Shown here piece after piece: positions 48,761 to 61,568 of a stretch of 64,000 nt of DNA. A model generated the notes under the pieces. It did no database searches. It saw only the letters and a program-made list of their open reading frames with translations, and had not been told where the DNA came from. Positions within the stretch are counted from its first letter, which is position 1; every line of letters starts with the position of its first letter. The translations under genes were made by a program, and so were the position numbers. Source of the stretch: Nymphaea colorata (taxonomy: Eukaryota; Streptophyta; Magnoliopsida; Nymphaeales; Nymphaeaceae); NCBI RefSeq assembly GCF_008831285.2, contig NC_045148.1:17018002-17082001 (forward strand), in the 5' to 3' direction.

Positions 48761-51700
48761 CAGAATTACGAGTTTTTGACCAAATGTTACACATCGAACC
48801 GGACTTATCTCCACTAGATGTGGTCTTTGATATGGGTTTGGAGTCCCAAGACTTAGAGATACTTGCACTCTCAATTGGAAAACTCTGGTTATGGCAACTA
48901 GACATTATTTTTCAAAGCTCTAAACTTTTGTTTTTTTTTTTTTGAAAGCTTGCTTCATATGCATCGCATAACTATTAGCTCGATCAGGTGAGCAGGGTTT
49001 CTCACCATCCAGTAGAAGACTGTAACTTTCACACAACCTTTTATCCTCCATAAGATATATGGTCTGCTTTTGATACCCCAAAGTGTCGCTTCTATTGTGC
49101 TTCTAGCCCCGATCAAGATTCTCTACTGTACCCTTTCAATGACAAAGTGATTTGAGACAAAGTGATGGAACTATGACCCATAATGCTTGACATGACCTTG
49201 TAGGGTCCAGCCAGCGTGATTTGAGGGAACAAACTTTGCCATAAATTTTGGGCCAACTTAGGCTTGCTGCTTTGACCATTTTATTCTCCCGTATTGAGAA
49301 TATTACAATGCTACCCCATCCCGTTTCCCTCTGAAGCTTAGAAAATCCGATCCTTGTTACGTGAACACTCCTTTTCACAACAAATTGTGTCTAGAAGTGT
49401 CTAATGACTAAAATATCTTAATCTAAAAATAATAAATGAACTTTTTTTAAAAAACAAGAAGGATTGTGAAAAAATTAAAAAGTTTAAAATATATATTGTT
49501 TTATAAAAAATTAGAAAATACATTAATTCCCTTCTTATGTAGTCTAAAATATATATTATGAGACCAAAGTGCTGCAAAAGCAGTGAAGCTATTTTATACA
49601 TTTTTATGTAGTCTCTGACTATCTTTGCTTGATTAGCTCGTGCTCTGTTTTAACATTCTGTATTAGTCATGCAAAAAGTTGGAAGAGAAGGCTGGATGGT
49701 CTTCTACAAGGAAGATTCTGTATGCAGCTAACACTCAGTGGAACACTCAGTGGAACATTCTGTATGTAACCCTGTTTTAACGCTACATAGCAATTTTTTA
49801 AAAAGCCAGTTTTCATAAAACCAAATTTTTTGAGTTTGTCATCTAAACGCTACATAACAAGTTTCGTTTCTTCAAATTTTTTGCTACAATGTTTCAAATA
49901 AAGTTTTATAGATCTCTAAGTACTGTGAGATTTTCATCCTACTGAGATCTATGCCTATAGATGAAATATGGCATATTAATAGAATCTATGCATGCTTTTT
50001 TTAATTTACAGTTGTAAGTGCAGACCTGTGAATTTGGAAAAATCAAGTTAATATATAAGACCAGGCATCAGTCAGCCTCACCATACGAGGAACAGGAACG
50101 TGGAATTGACTGGTATGTGATAGACATTTAAAACAGGGGAAAAAATCAATTATTCCTATAGAAACTTCTCCCCATCACTTGGATATTCTGCTAATCTGTT
50201 GAACAGGTTTCACTCCTATTAGTAAATATTGTTCACGCGATTTTATCAACAGTAGAAAATATCGGCGTAAAAAAAAGTAAAAGAGTCTCATTCTTCGCAA
50301 GCTGTAATTTTATCACACCCCAATTCAACAAACGGGCACTATGGCCTGCTTAACTCCAGCGTTCCAGAAAAATCTGATGGTTTGTTGATAAAAACGCAAT
50401 CTTATTAACCAAATAATAGTTTTATCATGTTCCAATGACTAAAACATCCTTTAAATTTCTGGACTCAAGAAGATTAATGAGAAGGAACTGCAAAAAAATT
50501 TCCCAAAGAACGGGAAAAGTTCACAGCTTGAAAAAGATCAAGCAGCAAGGTGTTCCAGTTCAAAACTTTCCCCTTTTTTTATGGTGGAACTTGTTAATTT
50601 ACTACTTTGATAAGTATGACTTCATGGCAGTTGCATTTGTTCCTAATTACTTGTATTTATGAAGTTTAAATTTGCAAAGCCTTCAAATAAAAGATCTTCG
50701 AAGTTCAAACCAATGATGAAGATTACTGAGTTCAAGGTTGTTTAGTGCATGCTAGAAGCATGTGATAAAAAAAGAATTAAAGACATTTTTCTATTTTTTA
50801 GTCTTAGCTACGGTTAATAGCTTACAGCAAATGAATGTGTTAGTAACGAACTACTTGTTTCTTTATTAACAAACAATTGCTTATTTTTTGGTCTCCCAGT
50901 ATATTTGCACCAGCATCAGGCAGGGTACCGACAGGCTGGTTATTTGACACTTGGGCTGGCCCGGTAAAAAAATTCATTGGGTTGAGCTGACTCAAGTTGG
51001 GTATTAGGAGCTTCACTTGGCTCAATATATAGATCTTAAACTCATTTGATCACCACATTTATATATATATATATATAATCTTCCTCCATGTGATGCCAGT
51101 AGCTGCCTTGCTTAGAAATTCTTCGTCCATTGCCAATGGTTTCCTTAGAAACTCTTGGCATGCGACTGAGGGTTTCTAAGATATTAAAAACTGAAATGCT
51201 AAAAGGTTTCAAATAAATGTTGGCAAAAAATTTTTAAATTAATCTAAGACATATCAAAATGTATGAACATGTTCCACCTTGCAGCCTATCTTACGAGTCA
51301 CTGACGGGTGGCATTTTTTATAACACGGTTGAATCGGCTAAGAAAAAGAATCACAGTTTGATAAAGGCAGGTCTAAAGTTTCAACACCATACCCTACCTG
51401 CTTTCCATCTGAAAAATCATGAATGCGAGCAGTTCATACTTCATACTCGAGTTCAATCTAGTTTTTACTGAATTAAACGTAATCAGATTTTTAAGTAATT
51501 ATATTTAGGCTTGGTTGTAATCAGATTCTAGTTAAAATTCAAGAGTTAGATGAGGTCGACTATTTAACAAATTCGATCATTATCGAGTTTAGATTGAAAT
51601 GAAGTTGGCAAGCTGCATGCAGAAACTAAATTTGGTGAGTGATTGAATGCAGTTTTTTCTAAATTTGGATAAGTGGTTTCAAATTCAAAGTAACTTAAAT

Positions 51701-51990
51701 CTATCCAACCTATTGACATCTTTATTTTTAACTCCTGACATTCGAGACACTATAGATGACAAAACGAAAAAATAGTTGAACTTGTGAATTAGAAAAACGT
51801 GTGAGGCATTGAAATAAAGGAATGAGGTGTTCTGAGCCGTAAAATAACAGATGATGGGGCCAACTCAATTACTCAACTCGAGTATGGAGAAAAAAGAAAA
51901 GAAAAGAAAGAAGAGCAATATAAATTTTTGTAGAAGCCATTAGAGACCATTGCCTGTGCAAATAACGGCATCCATTGTTTCCCTTTTAAA
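48761..51990. other. Intergenic DNA, no supported gene
   Basis: AT-rich. The left 600 bases may hold further unrecognisable retroelement sequence. A 12-bp perfect tandem duplication (AACACTCAGTGG) occurs at 49730-49753 and a short TA repeat at about 51060-51076. The right end is the promoter side of the LEA_2 gene. Confidence 0.4.
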
Positions 51991-51998
51991 GCAAGGGG

Positions 51999-52033
51999 GA
52001 CGTGCCAACGACCATTCCCATCCTCCTATAAGA
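51999..52033 (+). promoter_or_regulatory. Candidate core promoter of the LEA_2 gene with ABRE-like motif
   Basis: GGACGTGCC at about 51999-52007 contains the ACGTG core of abscisic-acid response elements. CCTATAAGA at about 52025-52033 is a TATA-like box placed about 90 bases before the inferred donor of the leader exon. The motif suits a desiccation gene, but single short motifs are common by chance, so function is inferred. Confidence 0.4.
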
Positions 52034-52119
52034 AGACCGACCCTCCTATTCACCGCAACACTTCCCTCTGTCCTCGTCTTCAGATATTGTGACTCTTCGA
52101 CACCCTCCATCGCGATCAG

Positions 52120-52123
52120 GTAG

Positions 52124-52189
<66 letters not shown>

Positions 52190-52896
52190 AAGTAGGCATC
52201 GAGTTCTTAGAGTTAGACACGATGATATTTGACTGGTCAATGATTTTTCTGCGCAAGTGTTCTCCTTGGATCAATTTCCTGTCTGTTTTTTCGTTTTTTG
52301 TCTCTTTTCGTATGTTGGCTTTGTTGATCAAGGCACTCCGCATCCCCATTTCCGAAAACCTTCAATTTGGGGACTGCAATCTAGATCTACTAGCTTTGCA
52401 GGATGATCTGCGACAATCTTCGAGTCAGTTGATCGTGCTGGCTGTGAAAGATCACAGCATCAAAGGGCCCCATTTTCAAGAGTTTCAAGTTATGGTCTAC
52501 GGTAGATCCATGATCTGATTCAGTAAAATTGGCTGCCAATTGCTGTGTATCAAAGAAACCACTTGGTCTTAATGGGTTTCTCTTTTCTTTTGTTTTCCGC
52601 TTTCCCGTTGACTTATGGTAGCTTCACCGATCTTTGCTGTCATCCTGCGTCCCTGAATTGGTTACAAGCCTCAAATGGATTTCTTAAAACCCCATCGTTT
52701 CCTCTTCTTTTTCTTCTCATCTTTCTTAACTTCGAAATTTTCAGACAACATTGCCATTTAGATCCAAACAGAGATACCCAGTTGATCACCACTCAACATC
52801 TTTTGCTCATTTTCTCGTTCTTCTTATTCTAGTTGGAGCAAATAACTGATTTTGATGTTGGTTCTTACCTGTATTTCACAATGCATTAAATGCAAG
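52120..52896 (+). other. Inferred 5'-leader intron of the LEA_2 gene
   Basis: The sequence CGATCAG followed by GTAGAC at 52119/52120 looks like a donor and TGCAAG followed by GTATGG at 52896/52897 like an acceptor, which would place the first coding exon two bases before its ATG. The intron would carry the CT/GT microsatellite. A leader intron is common for plant stress genes, but no transcript confirms it. Confidence 0.5.
52125..52187. repeat. Compound (CT)n(GT)n microsatellite
   Basis: About 17 CT units followed directly by about 14 TG units, within the inferred leader intron. Confidence 0.95.
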
Positions 52897-52898
52897 GT

Positions 52899-55800
52899 AT
52901 GGCATCATCCGATGAACCAAACGTGTCAGAGAGGAAGCTCAAAGATCACGAAAAAAAGGAGGAAGACAAAGATGAGCATGGCGGGTTCATTGACAAGGTC
53001 AAGGATTTCATCCACACCATTGGGGAGAGGATTGAGGAAACTATTGGTTTTGGAAAGCCGACTGCAGATGTCACTGCGATTCACATTCCAACCATCAATC
53101 TGAAGAAGGCTGACATTGTTGTAGATGTGCTTGTAACAAATCCGAATCCCATTCCTATCCCATTGATCGATATAGACTACCTTGTTGAGAGTGATGGGAG
53201 AAAGCTTGTTTCTGGGTTGATCCCTGATGCGGGGACTATCCACGCCCACGGTTCTGAAACAGTTAAGATACCTGTCTCTCTGGTCTATGATGACATCAAA
53301 CAAACATATGATGACATCAAGCCTGGAAGCATAATTCCTTACAGAGTGAAGGTTTCTCTCATTGTTGATGTCCCTGTTTTTGGCCGGATCACAATCCCAT
53401 TAGAGAAGACTGGCGAGATTCCAGTGCCATACAAGCCTGACGTTGATCTAGAAAAGATCAGATTCGGCAAGTTTTCATTTGAAGAAACTGTTGCTATTCT
53501 GCATTTGAAGGTTGAGAACAAGAATGACTTTGATTTGGGCCTCAACAAGCTTGACTATGAGATGTGGCTTGCTGATGTTAGCATTGGAGGTGCAGAGCTT
53601 GCGGAGTCTAAGACAATAGACAAGAACGGTAATACACTGATAGAGATCCCCATCACATTTCGTCCAAAGGACTTTGGAGGTGCACTCTGGGATATGATCA
53701 GGGGCAGAGGAACTGGATACTCCATGAAGGGGAATCTTGATGTTGACACACCCTTTGGACCCATGAAGCTACCCTTTAACAAGGAGGGTGGCACCACTCG
53801 TCTCAAGAAAACGAAAGATAATGGTGAAGAGGAGGATGATGAGGTAATACTGTATTCATTTATTGATGTCATTGGAACACACCCACTTATCCAGATTCAC
53901 TGGTTCAGTTGGAAATTGCATCTAATAGAGCATGTGGCATCGGACTTTAGTCAAATTTTCTGAATGGATATTGATATCCTAACTGTTCCTTAAGGTTTTT
54001 AGTCTGGTCACTGCTTTTCATTGAGAGGCAGGTAAGATATCTCAGTATTTGCTTATTATTGTATGTACGTCAGTCCTGAGATCATAGCAGCAAATTGCTA
54101 TCCTGAACTTAGCAGGTTATGATCTGGCACATTGCATGTGCAAACAACGTTCAGGATGGCTATTCTTTCTACTAGTACTAGCACAGTCATCATCATTTTA
54201 AAGGACCAACATCATCATTATTACTGTTCTGTTGATTTTGTTGTCATCACTGGTGCTGACGGAAGGAACAAAAGCGAGTGGATCAGTGAAACAGAGTAAA
54301 GCAGCCAGATAGAGTTAATATAAGTGAAAATGTTTGATCCTGAAGTAGTCATGGTAATGAAATTGAGTAGGAATAACATAGACAGGTTATTGCAAAAATG
54401 AAAACAAAAATCTTCTGGTATCTGTCTTTAGAATTACCATTTGATGAAATGCCCCCCTTATCAAGTTATTTCTTCAATCATGGTCACTCACGTTCATTGC
54501 TTAAGAAAAAAATTACCTTTTTCTGTCTTCCAACACCTAGCATTTTTGTCATGTCAAAAATACCATTGGGAGCACGATAGAACTTGCAGTTCCAGATAGT
54601 TCACCAAAATGCATCTCTTGGTTCAGCCATCCCAGTTGGGTTCTTGTAGATTGTGCAATCCCAAGAATATGTGCCAAGCAGAGTCACTTTGAAAGTACGG
54701 CTGTATTTATCTACTAGAGAATAAGTAGTACCTAGCCATCCAAATGAAGTTACCTAAGTAATGTGTCCCTTGCCGAAATACTCTAGAGGAGGAGGAGGAA
54801 GTGGAGGGCGAAAGGCTTCATGGCAAGGTTTGTGTCCTTGGATAATTGTCTCCATCTAGCTGGTCTTCTTCACAAAATATTCTCCTGCCAGAAGCAATAT
54901 TATTAAACTATACCAGCTTGGTACGTTTACAGTTTAAACTTGGAGCTACCTGTAAAAGGGATGAATCTGAGAGACTTCTCTTCTGGCCTATACTCTTCAC
55001 AAGATTTCATAAATTACTGTTTTCTTGCATCTGCCATTCTTCTTTTCCTGAAGTTTCCAAGGCGAGTTACCTATCCTTTTCCGTAGCTGTTTCCATTCTC
55101 CAATTTGAGCTCCACTCCCATTCCCAGAGTTTTCAATCATCACAATTTCATTGATGGATATCACATGCTGCATATCTTGCTCTAGCATGCACGTGAACAC
55201 ATACACATATATCATCTTATCTTCATGGCTTCCTATGGTGGAAACTGTGAATAATTTGCTTTCCTGCCCAAGACTGTCAGAAATAGAAGTATGGAATTCT
55301 GAAACCATGTTGGAAGAAGAAGCAAGGAAGAAATGGGGAGAGAAAAAAACAATAATTAAGAACAATAAATAAATAAGTGGAACAGTCAAAATTCTTATTG
55401 AGGCTACTAGGTGCTCTGTTTAAAAAAAATAATAATAATAATTAGAAATGCATACTCGTATAGCAGTTACCAATGTGAGTGCTAAAGCACATTTTTGTTT
55501 ACAGTGTAATTATAGCGTTAGTTTATATTCCCTACTGTTCTGCCTTTCTAAGATGTTATTTTACGAAATATAATAATCAAGAAAAAAATAGTAAAAGAAG
55601 TTTCATAAAACATGCGTTTATGCATTATACAAAGACAACGTGAAACATCACACGTGTTCATACAATGACTAGAAAGTTTCCACTGTCAGTGCTTGACTTT
55701 TTTTCAAGATGAACAACCTGAAGTAGTTCTAGATTTAGTTAGTATGAAGGTACATTTTTTATCAAATCAAATAAATTTGCTGTTTAGGTTTTTGGTTTCA

Positions 55801-56866
55801 ATATTACAGAAGTTGGTAGACAGTAAAATTGTGTCCATGCTCACTAGTCCAGTTTTCAGAGATTTCATATCAACCCTGGATTCAATTCCGTGACTAGTAC
55901 ATCACAGGGAGACTGTTTTTCTTTTCAGTTAACGTCTAGTGGTTCGATCCTATGTTAGGACCATTGTGGCATTGAGGTTACTTCTTGTGTTTCTTGCGGT
56001 TGTTTGGTTGAGTTTAGCGGATATTTCTTGACAAACTAGAGTTCCTTCGAAGTTCAAAATATGTTAGTTAACTTGAAGAGCTCGGTTTTCCTTTGTTCCC
56101 CCTTGAAGAATGTGATTTATGGAAAATGAATTTATAGGTGTGACATAGTAGTCAACCTTAAAGAAAAGAATGAGATGTTCTACAAGTTTGTTTCAACTTT
56201 GATGCGGTGGTGTTTATATTTTTATCTTGTCAAGGCTAATCAATTCTACTGGGGCCAACATTTTTAGTAAAACTGGCCTCTCTCATCTTGCTTCCTTTTT
56301 TGTTGAATAATCAATGTGTATGTAAGGGCTTAGTTACTTTAGATGTTCAGGACATATGGGAGTGTCATACTATCATTTATTTATATGATTACCTTCAACA
56401 GGTTTTAACATGTTAAAGTGTTTAGACACCACAAAAAAAAAAAAAAATCCTATAATATAACTATGCAAGTGCTTCTAGTAAACTGAGGCTGTGAATTTGG
56501 TAATTTTGGGTAGGGTTTTAATGAATGAAGTTTAGGTTTAGAATATCATTGATGTGTTCACTAAGGACAGACAAATCATTTTGGAGTTATTGCAATTTTT
56601 TTAAATCTTTGATGGCGATACCCTCCATTTTTTATGGTTTTTCTCCTAGTCAGCTTCTCTGAATGGCTGCATTCTTGAGTTTTGTCTATGTGGTTTCTCT
56701 TGTAGTTGACGTTATAATTGGGTGGCATAGGCCATGATTAAGATTTTCTGCTATATGGCTTTTCTCCCTTGTATTTGTTTCTTTTCAAGTACTATTCTTT
56801 CCTTGATGATTTTCTAGTTCCCTGACGTGACAATTCCTTTTTCCTTCTTTCCGTGTGCAGGACTGA
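52899..56866 (+). CDS. LEA_2 (LEA14/WHy) desiccation-related protein, 316 aa
   Basis: The main coding exon is 52899-53843 (315 codons). A donor GAG/GTAATA leads, after a 3-kb intron, to the acceptor TTTCCGTGTGCAG at 56860; the next exon supplies GAC TGA, giving a protein that ends EEEDDED. The N terminus (residues 1-28) is charged and disordered. GFIDKVKDFIHTIGERIEE (29-47) is an amphipathic helix. Two WHy/LEA_2 beta domains follow at about 54-170 (NPNPIPIPLIDIDY, DVPVFGRITIPLE) and 186-293 (NKNDFDLGLNKLDYEMWL, DVDTPFGPMKLP). It closely resembles the plant LEA14-like proteins with duplicated WHy domains that accumulate on drying; they are soluble and thought to stabilise cell components. Start taken at the ATG of MASSDE, just after an apparent acceptor; an ATG nine bases earlier is in frame. 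Confidence 0.92.
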
Positions 56867-58222
56867 GAGCTTGATAAATCTCCTGTTTCATATCGTTGTA
56901 CTGAAGTTCATCAGTAGCACTTAGCACTTAGATAAATAAGCAACGTATATTTCTGTAGTTTTTCGACAGTGTGCCTTGTACTTCTTTTGTGACATGAGGT
57001 TGCCGTAACCATTTGCTCCTATATTTGCTGAAATTTCTTTCTTTGAGTTTGCGATCTCTGTTCTCTGTTTCCCTTGTTCTTAATCCACAGCAGCAGTCAT
57101 TATGAAAGCAAAGCTGCTTGGGTGATTTTATCTCATCTCACTTAATTGACAGCTTCCAATATTGACACTCATAGCGTAACTCTGAAATCTAATAGCTTAG
57201 TTTATAGGTATCAAATAATGTTCAACTATTCCTGCGTTATGCGGTTCAAGTCCTGATTAATGGGGGTGGGAAGTATCGCGATGGGTTAGCTATGTCACAG
57301 CAATATGTGATTGAGCGAATGGTAGATGCAAATGTTGAGGAACTTGTGCATGCCTAAGCTTGAACAGGAAGAGAACCGTTGGCAGTGAAGATGGTTCAGG
57401 TTTTTTTTTTAAAAAAAAAATATTTGGTGGGGATTGGCTGGATAGCCGTTCGGAGGTTTATCCTTCCAGACTTTTTCCTCATCACAAGACTCTTCCCTAA
57501 CAATTGAAGCAGTAGCACCTTACAGCTTTTGGGATTATTGCATGAGTGTTCGGATCAGATATCTGAACTGCTAAAAAAAATGGAGATGGTAAAAATATGT
57601 AGCATTTAGTTAAGAAATCGGATTAGATTCAGACTTAAAAATGATATTTGACTGGATTCGGATTCATATTTAGCTTTAAAATATTCATCCACTTTGAAAA
57701 TCGTTTCTTACCATACATCGGTTTGGATTCGGCTTAAAAGTCAGATTAAACTCAGGTCAGATTTCAGATCAGTTTTGGAGTCCAATGTGGACTTTTCTTA
57801 CTTTGTATTTGCAATTCGACTTCAAATTTATATAGTCTTTAGCAAGGTACAGACTTGAAAACAATATCTCTGGAGAGAATAGAGAGAGAATCCAGGAATA
57901 AAGACAAGGGAAAATGAAAATCCAATTTCATTTTTTTCAGATTCCAAGGTTTACCAAACACCACACCTAAAAAAATAAATGAAATTTCAACACCCATGAA
58001 AAAAAGTGAAAAAGAATAAGTGATTTGCAGTCATAGTGGAAAAGAATAATGAAAAAGGGTCGTTGGAGCGAGCTCTTAGGCATTAGCATTCGGATATACG
58101 TATAAGGAGAAACAAAGAGTGTCTTTTTTCATATTATCTGTACGTATCAAGAGAGAGAGAGAGAGAGAAGGGGAGAAGAGGGGGAAAATAATCGGTTCAC
58201 TGTGTTACCATGAAGAGAGCAA
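56867..58222. other. LEA_2 3' untranslated region, then intergenic DNA
   Basis: The first 200 bases or so are probably the 3' untranslated region (AATAAG near 56935 could be a weak polyadenylation signal). The remainder has no recognised gene; CGGATT and CAGATT motifs recur at 57550-57790 and suggest an unclassified repeat. Confidence 0.4.
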
Positions 58223-58625
58223 TCAAACCGTGACTACGCCACTCAACCGGAACGGAAAGAGAGAGAGAGCTTCCCTCCATTCTCCGATCGGGGCCTCATC
58301 CGCTTCTCCCCTCCGCTCGCGCCTCTGGAACGTGGCCTGGATTCTGGAATGTAAGGGATCGACGTGCAAAATTACCGGAACGATTGTCCTCCCACACTCG
58401 ACCATTTTGGCGCGCTCCATGAGGCACCACCGCGACTCTGCCTACCACCTCGACAAGATGGGAACCAAAACTTCTGACCTCTCTATGACATAGATAGACA
58501 TGCCTATTCCTCTGGGAATCTTCATTTCCAATGATTTGGTTGCTTAATGCGAGATGGCCGGCGAAGCCATTGGGGTTTTCTCCTCCTCTGAAGGTCAGGA
58601 AGGCGTCGTACTCGAATTTTACCCC
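58223..58625 (-). pseudogene. TIR-domain resistance-gene fragment (frameshifted)
   Basis: The minus strand begins with the TIR beta-1 motif YDAFLTFRGGENPNGFAGHL (about 58545-58615). After a frameshift the later TIR motifs appear in another frame at 58223-58420: ERAKMVECGRTIVPVILHVD, HSRIQATFQRRE and GEWREAL. The order fits a TIR domain with its middle strands damaged. TIR domains of plant NLR immune receptors are NAD-cleaving signalling modules. No P-loop or NB-ARC sequence is seen further left on the strand, so only the first exon or a piece of it is present. Family membership rests on motif resemblance. It is clearly non-functional. Confidence 0.72.
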
Positions 58626-59840
58626 GTCTGGTGTTGAGCACGCATGCTGCGATGGGCCGTTTGAAATCATCCCGCCGCCGCTTCCAACTCCCGTAAGGAC
58701 TAGTGGAGCTGCAGCAGGCTCCCAGCTATCGCATGTTCTTTGCAACTACTGCTGAGCAAGGACAAGAAACCAGGCCCAATCCATCTTGGCCAGGGAAAAA
58801 GGAGGGATTCTCAAAATTGTCATCTTGCAGCATGCTTTTTTTTTTTCTTTTTTCTATATGATTTACAAACTTCCGTGGAGTCATCGTTTCACCCAACTGG
58901 TTTCCGGCCCCACCAAACGTTAGAGAGGAGAAAAACAAACCGTGTAAAGTTCTAGGCGAGTAGATCCAGTTTATGCCCACAAGGTTGCAATCTTCTTGAC
59001 ATTTTCGAAAATTGACATGAACACGTTCTAATATATATATATATGCTCCGGCCTCTTAATAACTGCATGAAGAGGCCAAGTGACAAGATGCATAAAGAGA
59101 TCCAGGTCCTGTATACACATAAGCCTTACCTTCCAAGGCAAGCCCCAGTGCGTCAAACGCCTGCCTGAAGACGGCGAGTTCGTCGGTGGTGATCCGGTGT
59201 TGATGCATAAACAGGTAAAGAGTATTTGTGCTTTTCACATTCATCTCGTCAGGTGGAGAAGAGGTTTAGAAAACAGGCCAAACTTTATGCGGTGCACGCA
59301 GTGAACGATTTTACCAAAACTCAAGGAAAAAATTGACTTATATCAACTCACTCTTAAGATTATACTAAAATTAGATTATAAAAAATAATACCAATTTGTT
59401 TGTCAAGAATATAAGCCTTAATAGGTTAAAGAGATTGATTTTTCCACTACCTCTTTTCTCTCATGTATATTTTCCTGAAACATAAATTACAAGGCTTTTC
59501 GAGCAGTACACTAGGGAAGAGACCCTTTTTTACATTCCCGGCCTTCAAACCATCAGTGTTAGAATTGCCGAGTCGCCACATCAAACATCCGCTTCCTGGG
59601 TATAATCAGGTGACACAATCATACCACCCCGTTCTGCCCTTGAAGCGCGGACGACGGCAAGCCAGCCATCTGCTTTCCAGAGAGTTCCATCCAGAACTGC
59701 CAAATGCTGCAAGCAAGCTTGCGCCTCCATAAGTCAGGCGTTTCCATGATATTCAGAAACCAGAGAAACTTGCAAGGTTGAAAAACCGATTACATTTCCT
59801 TGGAATTGTGCACGTGAGTTGATGCTTCGCTTGCAAATTC
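58626..59840. other. Intergenic DNA, no supported gene
   Basis: Short open frames only; a minus-strand frame at 59056-59244 (QHRITTDELAVFRQAFDALG) could be a coding scrap but I cannot assign it. The right end is the 3' untranslated region of the next minus-strand gene. Confidence 0.4.
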
Positions 59841-61124
59841 TTAAATATGTAGGAGAATTTCATTCAAATCTTGTAACCCCTGGAATTCTTCAAGACCAGA
59901 AACCATGCCTGGAATGTACTGCTGAGGCAGTGGCTCAAAGACATCTAACGTTGCTGGAGGAATATCATCCAAAGTGCCCCCAACAAAGATTGAGCAAAAT
60001 TCTGGTGGAGGTGATACAGGATAAACTGCATCTGGAAATTTTGGATGTACATCCTCCGGTGCAGCAGAACCAGATTTAGTAACAGCAGATTCCTCATTCA
60101 CATCAATAATTTTTGCAGTCTTTGGTTTTGGAGGCTTAATTGAATCTGAAATAGCCTTGTGCTTTCCTGTAGACAATGATTTGGAAGTTTGGCGGGAAGT
60201 GGGCACATCACTTTGTTGGAATGCTAATGTTGCCCAGCTATGACACTCTCCTTCTAAGCAGGCCACTGATGCCATCCTGCATTCACCAGAACAAGAAAGA
60301 TACGTCAGGAACTGTGAGAGTATGATCATTGTACTAATTCAAAGTATCTTCAACCAGCAGAGAGTCTAGTTCAGGTAAAATAGAAATGGAAAAGCTGACA
60401 AGGAACCCAAGAATGGATGATATCCCAAGGTATTCCAAAAGCCGGTCAACCCGACCAAAGGAGCCAATCTTATTTTTCTTGCACGGAAATAACTTTTCAA
60501 AAGAAAAGAAAATAACATCCACAAAATAGTATTTGAATTACAGTGCAAATGATACGGAAAACAGGAGATTATGGACCTGTGACGGTCATCAGCTGTATGA
60601 GCCGAACAATCTTTTAGTAATTCATCATGCAGTACGTCATTCTGTAGGAATGATACAGATTCCTGCAATGATACAGAGATATTTGAAGGCAAGAGGGATT
60701 GCTCTTCACAGTTGTCATCTAGGAACTCTATTGTTATCTCCACATGCTCTGAAGATTCAGATGCTCCTTGGTCCTGCACTGCCACGACTGTTGAACCTTG
60801 GCGACTTGAGGACACCAACGACTCTTCTTGTTGTTTCCCGGGAGCATCTTTGAGTGCCCATGCCACTAACTTGCTGTTTCGGGATGATGCAGAAAAAGTA
60901 TAGCTTGTGGTGGATTTCCTCATGGACCTCAAACTGGTCAAAGCAGAAACTGATGAACATACGTTACCATGAGAATGTCTACCCCGTGAAGCTGTGTTAC
61001 TCCAGATATCATGTTTAGTCTTTGCTCTCCAGACAGAAGAAAGTACAGCTGTAAAATGTTTCTGAAGGAGCAGCTCATTATCAGGCAGCTCACTGGCAAC
61101 ATCCAAGAGAACCTGAACATGATC
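59841..61124 (-). CDS. Last two exons of a gene of unknown function (C-terminal 327 aa)
   Basis: Exon 61124-60577 follows an acceptor (TACTTCTGCTTCCAG), and exon 60276-59841 follows another (GGTGAATGCAG) and ends in TAA. With the donor AG/GTCC the frame joins cleanly (DDRHR then MASVACLEGE). The first part (QVLLDVASELPDNELLLQKH) looks helical; the middle is Ser-rich and low in complexity, with an acidic motif (EHVEITIEFLDDNCEE); the end is Pro-rich and acidic (PEFCSIFVGGTLDDIPPATL), finishing DLNEILLHI. It reads as a disordered regulatory tail. I do not recognise the family. The gene continues to the right across a long intron and beyond the window. The donor GTCC is unusual, so this join is slightly less certain. 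Confidence 0.72.
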
Positions 61125-61515
61125 CTGGAAGCAGAAGTAAATACATAAGTTTCCATATCTCCTATTTACAAGTAGAGTAAGATTTTACAAGAGCAGAAAA
61201 ATGAACTAGGACAGCACTACAGTCATACCTATATATGTTTTGTGTCTGTGTGTATGTGTGCGAACGTTTGTATGCACAAACAAACACAAACATATATATG
61301 TATATATGTGTGTGTACATATAAAGCGAGAGAAAAAGGGAGAATGAGAACAAACAAATAAATAATGTTTAACTGACCCATGCCAAATATATGCTTAATCA
61401 TTAAAATTCTCTCACAAAAAGATTGACGTTGAGATTCTTTTGTCCTCTCCCTTAATGATTTTCCTCTCTTTAATGATTAACCATGATTTGACATGGGCTA
61501 ATTGTGCACACACAC

Positions 61516-61568
<53 letters not shown>

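Noticed and set aside
53844-53963. Reading the LEA_2 frame straight on to the stop at about 53961
   Set aside because: The extra 39 residues are hydrophobic and unlike LEA_2 tails, whereas splicing at GTAATA to 56861 gives the expected acidic end. Kept only as a possible retained-intron form.
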